Positions 9,528 through 21,500 of a DNA stretch of 64,000 nt are shown here, piece by piece. Below the pieces are notes generated by a model. The model was not told the DNA's origin and searched no databases. It worked only from the letters and a program-made list of their open reading frames with translations. Made by a program: the position numbers and the translations under genes. The DNA comes from Harmothoe impar (lineage: Eukaryota > Annelida > Polychaeta > Phyllodocida > Polynoidae). Within the stretch, counting starts at the first letter, position 1, and every line of letters starts with the position of its first letter. The stretch lies in the NCBI GenBank assembly GCA_947462335.1, contig OX381721.1, positions 10,057,910 to 10,121,909 of the forward strand, written 5' to 3'.

Positions 9528-12500
9528 CTGTGAAAGAAAATCCTTTTTTTTTCATACTGTCCTATTATGCAAGGGCTAGCCAAATTGGCAGTGGTTGAGC
9601 AGAGCAGGGATTTTTATCAAAGATATTAACTCACATAAGCTACATGGTTCATCATAAACTAATATTGTGAAACAGACAAAATTTGTTATTATGTATCTAA
9701 GTTTATTCTCGTTGGACCTAGTGCATCAAGAAGCAAACTGTGAAAGTGCAATAAGGGTTAATGACAATGTGCTGCAATAATGTTGTTCTTGAAAACGAAA
9801 CAACATAAAGGACCACTATTCTCAGATACCTACCCTAGTTTGGTGCCTGCTGCGGTAGATTTATAGATGTCACACCTGTGGAGGGGGGCTGTGTTACCTG
9901 CCGCCTCACACAGAGCTTGGTGGATCTGGAACTGTAGGATGAAGGACACAAAGTAACTGCAAGAAAAACATTCATACATTACTACCATATCTGGCAAGAA
10001 TATCAGACAGACACCCCCTACCCCACACAATGTTTACTGAACAGTCTTTCTCACAAAGAAATTTCTCTTTCAAGAAATGACATGTACCAAAATGGTATCG
10101 ATGACATTGCAATCTAGGATACCCTCACATAAGTCCAAAATTCTTCCCCATTTACCCCCTACCCCTACTAATCAATGCCATCTGACCTCCAAGCTATTAG
10201 CTCAGCGATACTCAGCGGTACTCACGCTATGGGTTTGGAGATAGTTAGCACTATAACAGCAACATACATAAGTAATACATCTCTCCTCCAACATATGCTC
10301 AGGGTGAGAGGCTTTGACCTTTAATTGTGATAATAAACCATGAAACAAAAGTACTGAAGGATAATGTGCACATATAAATGCTTACCTGATGTATGGGAAG
10401 TTACCAGGAATGTGGAACTTTGCACCTGGGTCAAAGTCATTGGTACTCCTGCCTACAGGCGGGGCTATGCCCTGGTACTTGCACCTGTGTAAGAAAAGAC
10501 ACATTTCCAATATAGATTGGTATATTATATCCACACAGTGAGCTTATTATCTTTAATAAGGGAAATTCTTTTAATATACAGTGGATACATTATCATATCA
10601 TGTGACCCACTTTAACAAAATGGGTCGGAAGTCACACTTTGAAGAGCCTCGATATGCACTATTGAACTAGTATTGATAATATATAGATTTTTGAAAAACG
10701 ATTTTTGATATTTTTTAAACATAATATTATCATTTTCTTGAATGATTGGTTGCAAAACTTACTTCAACCCCATTAGTCTCGAAATCAATGGTAGTAGAAG
10801 CTATGATTGTATACCATGTATAGTTTTATTTCCTTTAAATGTTGATTATCTTATTTTAATCAATTTTCAGTTGACTCTGCCTATTATATCAAACAGGATG
10901 CACACACCATGGTGAAGAATTGTATAACACAATCTCGATTAGGGGACCTAACATGATAAAGCAGGGGACACAAATCACAGGGTATGACACCTATTTGCTG
11001 GGTTAGGGTCAGTTTCAGTTCAGTAGTTACTGTCAAAATTGACTGTATTTAGCCAGGTATTGATTGATGTAAGATAATGTTTAAAAAACGTATTGATCAG
11101 TAAATTTAGAGAAAGTATTGAAATGTCTGGCAATATACATCCTAATGCACTAGTGGTTAGGACTCAGATCATCTCTGGAAACTGACCCTCATACAATACC
11201 CACCTAAGCTTCCACCAATCTGTGTTGTACTCCTCTGCAGTAGTGTCCCCCCTGAACACTGACCACCTCCACTGGTCTATCAGGTAACTAAAGGGCAGGA
11301 AGGCCACATAAAATATAGCCTGGGACATGAGGAAGTTCAGGTCACTCTCTGCAATAGGACAGCATGTACTTGTTTAGAGTATGTACAACATGTAAGGAGA
11401 CACAATAAAACAGGTTAACATTGTTGTAGGACATAAAGGTCATATACAACAGTGATTGTCTGCCTAACACTTTTGCATCTTACTTGTTCCTACCATCAGA
11501 GAACCAACAGTACAATTTCAAGCAACCACCAGTGTAAGGGAAGCACCAGCAACTTGTGAATAGGTGGAATTAAACGCATTGTGCATTAATGGGTAATTAT
11601 GACAATAGTATCAACCAAACAGGGCCTGACCCAGCTAACAAAAATCGTTTTCAGAACGTTTTAAAACGTTTGTATATGGTTTGCAAGAAAACGTCTGTTT
11701 CCAAATGTTTTCAAACGTTTTTAAAACGTTTGGAAACAAACATGTTTGTACAAACCTTGTCTAACGCTTTTGCAGGGTTATATTTTATCTCTAACCTCTA
11801 AGCCTAAATACATTGATAATTATTTACATATAAAAACATAAATTTATATTTGATTTAGACCACTTAAAAAAAATAGAACCACTCATTTAAAAAACTACAT
11901 TCTGGATTCGAACCTGCACAAGTTGTAACCTGGGACCTGAAGGCAGGCACCGAACCCATGTGGCCATGAAGCCAACATGTCTCCACAATGGAGTCCTTAT
12001 ACAAGACTCTAGGGGCACTAAAAATAGGGACCTTTAGCAACCACATAAAAGCTCATAAAATGCAGACGTAGCAGTGCTGAAAGTATAGGATACGTCTACG
12101 TTTAATTGGCTACGTCGGGTTTGCTAAAGGTCCCTAATGGATCTTGAATTCATCTCTATGTTTATACCTAGGACGACAAAGCATATGACATCACTATCTC
12201 TTAACCATAGACACCCCTGACAGCATATGAGTGGCATCAGGCCAGGCCTGAGCGTGCACGTGGCATACAAGGCCTGAGCGTGGGTGGTGTACAAGCCTCC
12301 TTAGTGCAGTGTATATGGTGAGAGAGGATCGGTCTTTACCTCTCGCAATGTTATAGGGCCACTTTCAGAAACTATTTAAAAATACTAATCCTGCAAATCA
12401 AAATTTCATGGTAGCATACTACAATAGGAAAGCTGTAAATAAAGCGAAAATAATTATTTTGATATGGTGAAAATGGGTCCACTCCCAACACTCTTACTGT

Positions 12501-15500
12501 GAACTGTCTCGTCACAGATTAGGAAAGGTTATTCACATAAATAAAGATAAAGCCGTTGCATTTAAGGACTCGTATAGGGTAGTCTACCTGTATTGTATGT
12601 GGCCCAAAAACAATATTGCCTACAACTTTTCTTCTGATTATATAACCCTCTTTAATTCATTTAGAAGTCATAGCCAACACGAGTGCTCTCTTCCCCTATC
12701 AATCTAGGTCACAATGCACAAGCACCTGCAGATAGATTGTCCTCATTAACACACGCGACCTGTTGTGGGAAATGCTTTATTTAGGACCTTGGGGCGGGGG
12801 TTTCCTAAATCCCATAGAGTTATGTCAATTAGCCTATAGTCAATATCCGCCCCGACTGGTATAGTTAATAGTCTATATCCACCCTGCCAGGGATGTATAC
12901 TGTAGTCTACATTCACCCCCAAACTTAGTACTGAAATAATGTAATATTTTTGCGATGCACAATGATTATAATCGGCTGTGTATCCCAATATTGATTCCAG
13001 GAGACTCCACAACAACACAATTATGCACAGACCTGAGCTTCCACCAATCTATATTGCGGTTATGGGGTATAGTGGCCTTCTTATACACAGACCCCCTCCA
13101 CTGGTCAATTAGGTACCCAATAGGCAGGAAGGTGCAATCTTCTTCAAGACTTGGGTCATCAAGAAATTTATGTCTTCCTCTGTTCACGAAGCAATGGTCG
13201 CATGGTTTGAGGGGTCAGTAGTAGGATTTAAGGGTTATGATTTCAAGCAATGACTGTAATGTTCATGAATTTAGTACAATTTCAATACTGGTTCAAAATT
13301 TGTCATTATAATTAAGCTAATGTTCATTCGGGGCATTTTAGACAGATAACATCATCTTCAAATGAGGCCCCCTATGATTAGTTGTCTGACTCCCTTAATG
13401 GGAGGTTATTGTCTGTGTATAATTATAACGAATGTCAAGGAAAACTGGAAGCCTGTTAATCTTCTGCATACATAATATTACACAATTTATGGTAATAAGG
13501 TAATAATTATCGATATAATATATGTTGGACTAAATGCTATGAATGCATAGTCCGTTGTCCTCTGACAATAACGCATTGTCAGCTTTAATTCATGGGCACG
13601 AGACCCTATTGATGATTGTGACAAAATGGATATGTAACACCATGGAGTTCACTTTTTTTTTTGATTGATGTATTTTGAAAATCACTACGTGAATAAATAC
13701 ACATTGCAAAAATCAAAAAAATATCCCTAAATGCCATAGATATTCCAAAGAACCACCCGAGGATAATTATTTGATCATTTAATATAATTCAATACTTGTG
13801 AATTGTGTACCTGTATCATTTGAGACTGTATCAAGAAGTCCAATTTTATGAAGATGTTCAGGAGTGGATACGGACAGTGCCATGACATCACCGACAGCCT
13901 CATGGAAACCTTGGGGAGAACAATATCATATATACTACTTGGGAATTGTTTGATAGCAATGGGAACATTATGTTCAAATCTCATAAATTATCAATGCTAT
14001 AAAACTCATAATAGACTTTGGTCATCCTTTCTAGCTAAAAATACATATTTTACAAAAAGGATGTAGACTGTTTTTTAAACTATCCAAGATGTATATTCCT
14101 TGACAACCTGTAGAAAATGTCATTGTCTATATATTGGTAAAATAAATAGTTAGTAATATTGTAGCAAACTGTTAAATTTATATTGGCAATTTTTATGTCA
14201 GCATACCAGTAACATTAGGCCTTTTGCTCCAAGCTATTCCATCAGTTATATCATTTAGGGGTAATGAATAGTGCCCTCCATTCCTTTTTCTGAGTATGCC
14301 AATGCTTGGAAAATGAGCCAAATTTTTATGCAGCAAATAAACCATTAAATAAATCTGAAAATCAACCTAATTTTGCCCCATCTTACCCTCATTACATAAA
14401 GTAAACTAACTTACCAGCATACCTAGATTCCTGGCAATATAATTATGTTTTCTTGATAGAAACCAACAAAAATAAGTCCCATAACCTAATTAGGACCCAT
14501 TCCCCCTTGTTGCTATAGTTAGTTGGACACAATTGGGTAAAGTGGTAACATGGTAACGTTATCGCTGAACCCATGAATATATCCCAGTACAGAAATTGGG
14601 GCTCTTCTCCAATATTTCTCAAAAGAAATCCAAAATGCACCCGAACACAGCACTGGTAAGAAATGGACTTAAAAGAAAACTCCACTCTATTTTCATGGTG
14701 ATTTATGTAGATAATCTATAATTATGTCAATTAATAAGATTCTAACATTATTAATAATTTATACATGTGCTATTATAAGGGAGAACCGCAGGCTTATCAC
14801 CTGCTGCCCATGACGTCATTATTGGGTCAGATACACCATGTACTGCATTGTTCAAGGCTTGAGGCTGTCACCAAATGACTTTTGTGTTTTTAATTTTTTA
14901 AATTAGAGTAGTTAAGTGTACAACGTCATGATACTATCTATAGGCACCCCATTGGGGTTATTGAGTGCTATTTGTCCAGAGAAATCGACGAGAAGTGTAA
15001 AAAAAACCTACAAGGGGCATCTGAGCAAACAGTAGAGTGGTGTACAGGCTCTACCTGGAGGTATTTTACCCAATGGTGACGTCATAGGTTGTAGGAGATA
15101 ATCCTACTGATCAAAAGAAAACACCACTCTATTTTCATGATGCCTTCTATCTATCGTCTATGTGCTGATTTGCAAGATTCTGACACTATTAGGACATTTT
15201 TACACTTAAGTATCCTAGTTTGAAGGGTCTGGATCACTTAGAAAGCAGTGATTAATAGTTTTCCTGCATATATATGATGATTTTTGTAGGTGCACAAACT
15301 AAAAAGTAATATAGCTGTGACATGGCATTGTGTAGGTATAAGTAGGGCAATCTACTTGACAAAAGTTCACGATACAGAAGTCAACATACAAACACTGACG
15401 TAATTATAATGGGTATAGCTAGAAACAGAGATATTTAAAATAAAAAGCTATTCAGAGACCAGATTATATCCAAATACATGTAGAAGAAGATACATCAGAA

Positions 15501-18500
15501 GGAAAAAAATCGTTGAACATTATGCTGTTTCAATGAATTTCTGATAGCTTTCAAATAGATTTGACAGACCGCATCAGCATCATTGAAGATTCGCTTAGAT
15601 GGATTACTGATTGTTGGTAAAGTAGTTATGTGTATTCAGGTATTTAACTCTGTTAACTATGTGTCAGGTGAACAATTGGCAAATAAGTGTCAAAGAAAGC
15701 TCAGCCACATAGATCTTCATAATTATCATTTTGTCTGATTGATACCTGGATTTGCACCACCTCGGTATGTCACCGGAAGGTCTTTGTACTGTAGGAAATA
15801 TTGGACATGACCCATTTCGTGGACGGTGATGGTGAAGTACTCCATGGTAATATCTGTACACTGCTTAATCCTGCCAGAATAAACTAAAGTATTTACAAAC
15901 ATCAGACTAACCATTCACTTATAAATGTTTCATTGGAATAACACTAATTTCTTTAAGATGTTATAATTTGCTCATGCTGTGGAACAATACATGCAAACCT
16001 GAAGTCTTTCTGGTTGTAGAAATCCCAAGCGGAGGCATGGCAGACCACATCACGGTCTTTGGGTTTCTCAATCATTGACTCATTCCAGAACTCCTGTGGC
16101 ATTGGGATCAAGCCCAGAGATTTATAGAACTCATCAGAGAGCTCAAACAACCCAGCAGCGGTGTAGTTCTGCAAGGTAAGTTATGGATAATCTTCTAGTT
16201 GGCATATTTAACAGAATGGTAAGTCATTGCATGATCCTTAACTTTATTGTTGTGCACCTGCCAGTATAGTTTATTGTAGAGACAATTTTGTCAACACGGG
16301 TTTCACCAGCCATATAACTGTTCACAGTGGTACAGAATGGCCTGAAGTGCTGAGGTGTATCACCATTGGTCAGGATGGGCATAGAATTGGTGTAATACAT
16401 GGCTGTAGGGATATTTCAAGCTTAAAAGAGATTGAAAATATCTAATTTCAACTAAATGTAGGTCTATAGTTGTAGCCATCTTAGATTTTGGATGTATACC
16501 ACTGGTATACCACTGGTATTACCAGGATGAATAATGACTTACCTGTTCAACGAGTTGGGCTGTCACATCAATACCTGCCTTGTTCTTGAAGGGACGAACA
16601 ATGTCTTCAATGTTATTCCACATCTGACTCCACATGTTTCCTGAAATAAAAAATAACTAGAACCAATTCAAAAAGAAATGATTAAATTGTGTCATTTATC
16701 AAGACTGGATTCCAATGCTCTATATTGGCTGATGACATACAGGACTCCAATATCTAGTGAATCTTGTTCTTTGGCAGAAGATGAGATTAAAATCATAGCT
16801 GTTGCTGCAAACAGTATCTCATGTAATGCTAATTATGATAAAGAATGGACTATATTGGCTATATATTTCCCTGCTCATTGCATCTTCAACATTCTTAGTC
16901 TGCCTGTTTCTCCATTCTGATTGGGTGTATGTCTAAGATGCGACATCATTCATTATGTCTGAGATTCCTATTTGGTAAATCTGTTTATAATTATTTTGAA
17001 CCAGTGAGTAGTCTGATGGCTATAACAGTGTTTAAATTGATCATACAAGCATACCAGAGTATGGACATCTAAAAGTGTGTGAAAACAATAGCATGAGATT
17101 GTACAGGAAAGGACCAAAGTTTGCTAACATCATAAAAGTGTAGGCTAGTATTCTGAGCAGGTCCTCCTGACAGAAGCAGATGTGAGTAAAGATGGACAGA
17201 AGTACCTATTGTGAAGTTGGCTATTCAAACTACATGCACAAATTGAGATATATTGTTTTTCCTAATCTGAATTATTACCCAAGATCTCACTATTTGCTAC
17301 TATAATTATATTCTAAATTTTATGTATGGTTATTATTTAATTTCTAATGGAACTCCTTATTCAAAGAGACAAACTCAGGACTGGGCCATTGAACGTATGC
17401 TTATTATGATAAATGTTTTTTTTGACATTTCCAAAAAACAAAACCCATTTATTCCCTTACCAAGTAGATGAGCAGGTATATGGCGTGTTTTGGGGAAGTC
17501 CCTCCCTTTATATGTCTCCATGAGCTTCCTGCGGGTGTAGGCATGCAGCTGCTGGTACATGGGCTTCACCTGGTTCCACAACCTCTCTACCTCTGCCTCA
17601 AAGTCATCCATCTCATATGGTGACCTCCAGGAGGCACCCTGGTCAGAGAAACCTGCATTAAGAAGGATTATATTTGAAGAGTTTGGATGCAAAACGACAT
17701 ATCTCCATCCCAGATTTGAAGCATGTAGTGCTTTTTGTAAAGACACCCTGAGGTCAATTCTTGTACTTTGGTGACTGATTATATGCTAAGTTGGTCCTAG
17801 TGAGATGAAAAATCATGTATTTTTGAAAAATAGTTTGAGGATTTCTTTTAACTATCCCTATTCCATATTTTTGTCCCCTTTTTTTAAAATGGCGCTTATG
17901 TCGTTTTGCATCCAAACTCTTCATTTGTTTTCTTGTTTTACACACATTTTGTCATGAGGCATTTGTTGTCAGTATAGGACCACCTATCTGCAGTATGCAG
18001 TGTACATGCTCTAATACTAGCCCATTACTACAGTATACTTCATTTGGAGATATACAAATCTATTCACATAAAGATCTAATTCTATCAACATACCATCAAG
18101 TTTGGAAGCCTCGTTCTGGAGATCTACAAACTCCTTGTACATGGACGTCATCTTCTTGCCCGTGCTGTCTCTCCACCCTTTCCATGCCCAGATTAGGTCC
18201 TCATAATCACGTGATGTAGCCATCAGACGGGTAAGACCTACAACCAAATATAATCATAATCTAAGTTTCAAAATGAAATACTCAATTATTTCTCATGGTC
18301 CTTTGTTACACAATGTCAACAGTAGGTCGGGACCATTGAAATTGGTGCACATATTTGTACACATATAGCTAAAGTATTATAAACCCATAGCATCCTGGTA
18401 TCTATCTCATTAGATATTTAAAGTGGTTGCCACATACCATCCAGTTAGTGTTGAATCTCTAGTTGATGTATTCAGAATTTATTTATTTTTCATAGTTATC

Positions 18501-21500
18501 ACCATCTTTTATGGGGTGCAATGCTTTTAGAGCTTATTCACCATTTTTAGTTATTGATATAAACTAATCTTTGAGAGCGATCCCCACAAAACTACCAGGA
18601 ACTTTTTAGCTCATATGTCATTTTAAAGGGTATGAAATCAACTTTAGATATCAATTCCTCCCCGGATGGGTCTTTTCCCTAGCCTGGTCATAAATATGTT
18701 TCTACATATTTATTCACCTTTAATAATTAGTAAATGAAAAAGTGACTTTCTATTCCCCAGCTCTTCAAAATAAGAAAAGTATACTATTATCTCAAACTCA
18801 TAGAATTGGTTTATGTTTTTTGACAACAAAACTCTTAGTATGATATCGAAGTACTCCTGTATTATACCTCTCATTACCCATACTTTATTGGTGTGAAATG
18901 TATATTGATTATACCATGTGAAGTCACACTGATTATGAATATTCTATGCGAGATCACCTGCGCCTTGGTAGTGAACCCCCAAGTGGGTATCACTTGGGTA
19001 ATCCTGCTCCCCTCTGTTCCATCCCAAACTATAGACCAGTGCAGCAAGAAAAGGTGACTTTGCAGAAAATGTGTTGATAAAGTTTTTGAACATTTATGAA
19101 GTGTGACCAACAAATACATAAATATAACGACAAAATACTGCATTATAATGTGTACTATTAGAAAGATAATTGTCCTGGGAATCCTCTGATATTAGATGTT
19201 TGCACGCACAGGCATTATGGACAATGTTATGAGGATTCTACTAAAACCAACATGAAAACAACTTTATTATGAAAAAGTCACCCTTTCTTAGTGCATGGGT
19301 CTATAGTAACGTGAGACACTGTCTATCTTATTCGACAGGAGATGTAGCTCAGTGGTAGAGGACCTGCTTTGGATTGGAAGGCCCTAGGTTTGTGTCCCAG
19401 TGTCTCCAACATAGTTTTCAGAGAAAATGTGTCCCTCTCAGAAGTATTCAATAGAGTTCATGGTTCTATTTCAACATGTCACAGACTTGACAATGACTGG
19501 ATTCAATAGCCCTCCTCGGGGGCAAAATACACCAAAAGAAAGGTCTCAGTGAGATGTACAGGATCGAGTGCACTGAATCATGATAATTAGACGTTATTCT
19601 TACCAGGCTCTATGTTGTAGCACTTTGACTTGTCAGAGTCTGAGGGCTTCCCACAAACTTGTCCTGTGCTGTAGATCTTCTGCAGCCTCTCCTTCAAGTC
19701 AATTACCTATAATACAAATAGCTAGGCTATTTAATCAACCATTTAATCTTATAACACCAACACAGTGCTTCAATGGCCTGAATGATTCAACCAGTGACAC
19801 ACAGTGATGCATCCATGCATCATGCTGACAAATTACACACCTTTGCATGGCTGGCGTGATGCACAAATGCAGCACACGTGAATGAAGCTTTCAGGGATCA
19901 TATTGGCCTCAAAAGGGGTAATGATGGTATAACCCCGCAAGGCCTCACAATCATTAGTCATTAAAATGCACCAACGCAGCGCTGATGAGTTATGTAACAG
20001 CAGTACTTGATTATAATTTATTTTAAAGGAAAATGAATTACCAAGGAAATGGCACCTAGATAAATCCCTACATCAAATTATTTTTACCATACCAAGCTAC
20101 CGAGAGTCCTCCATAACAATTGTGACGCAATCTATAAAAGGAAACCTTAGTGTTTGGTGCAATATAGTCCCTTTTTCCAGTACATGCCACAATTAATCAA
20201 TTGGTCTTGGGCTGACTCCCCTTCGACAGTGCATAAGAGACCTTACCTTGGTTACCTTCTCCTCAGGTAGGTCGGCAGTGTTGGCTTTGGCCAGTTTGCT
20301 GAACTGCCTCTTGATGTCCTGGTCTTGGAAGTTCTTCCAGTCAAACATAGATGTGTTCTTTGCTGCCTCATTTTCAAACGCCAATCGTGCCACACTGGCC
20401 TCTGTCTGAAATCATTGAGGAATAAAACAATATGTCAATAGTTGTGTTGTAGTTTAATGTATTCCATCAGACAATGTGACTGCTGATCTATTAAGAAATA
20501 GTTTGGAGACGTGTTTTTTTTCAAAGATGGTAAATTTATAGTATCCTTGGAGACACCCTTACATATTGGCCCGTCAAGTTAGGGGAATAATGGCATAAAA
20601 ATAGAAATTTACCCAACGAAATCATTGGCTCTTCAGTCGGATGAAGCTGTATAATTTTTAACCGCTAATATTCATACATGCAAGAAAATATGGATATGTC
20701 ATGAACCTCAGTCTATAAAGTATAGTATTCCGTTTATTTATACTGAATAACGGGCCCGGATTATGTAGTATCCAGTACACATAGATGGTTTTTGGTGTAA
20801 TATAATTATCTTATCTTTATGTAAAGTTACAAGTAGGGCGCTTGTCTATACCTTCTCAATAGGATTGAGTAGGCATAGACAAGCTAGTGCCGCAGGGGCT
20901 ATATAGTCTTCGGGCAACTTTGGTTATACCGTAAATGGTGTAAAAAAGTGACTTTGTAACCTGGGGCCCTGAATTTTAGCAACTTTCCTAATTGAGAGTG
21001 GGGGTACGCTAGAATGACGCCCTACTCTCTAGTGAATGTTAAAGGGGCATTCTCACCACTCTCACTTAACCACATAGAAGATTAGAACAGTACTAGAATT
21101 GTGAGTGGGATACGCTTGGTGATAATGCCACTCTGAGTACTTTGTCTAAAGCTGCTGAGGCATGCAAAACCGGTTTTCCAGGGACATGTCGCTATATAGA
21201 CAAGTTGGCGTGTGTATGTATGGGTTTTTACAAGTAACAAAATCCAGAAGTAGACTGTGAATATTGTCCCACTTTCCTAAGTGAACTATAGTATATTATA
21301 AGAAATACAATATATGTGACATGTACTGGGAAAAGGGACCTCAGTGCACCCTGTACTAAGGGCCTTTTTCGCAGATCGTGTTATATAGGCTCTAAGGAAT
21401 ATTATGAAGAGCAACCAAAAGTCAACATAGAGTGGCTGTCATATCAGTCTACTGGTATCCCACTTAAACAAGTGCTAATCGGTGAAGTTTTGAAACTAAC

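Noticed and set aside
12966..13187. Open frame containing [16 protein letters not shown] taken as a gene
   Set aside because: It is the frameshifted exon 10.1 relic read in one frame; its upstream half is out of frame with ACE.
13910..15745. Possible decayed copies of exons 8.2 or 8.3 in ACE-B
   Set aside because: No IKQC, HEMGH or GANP coding remnant seen on the minus strand in this interval.
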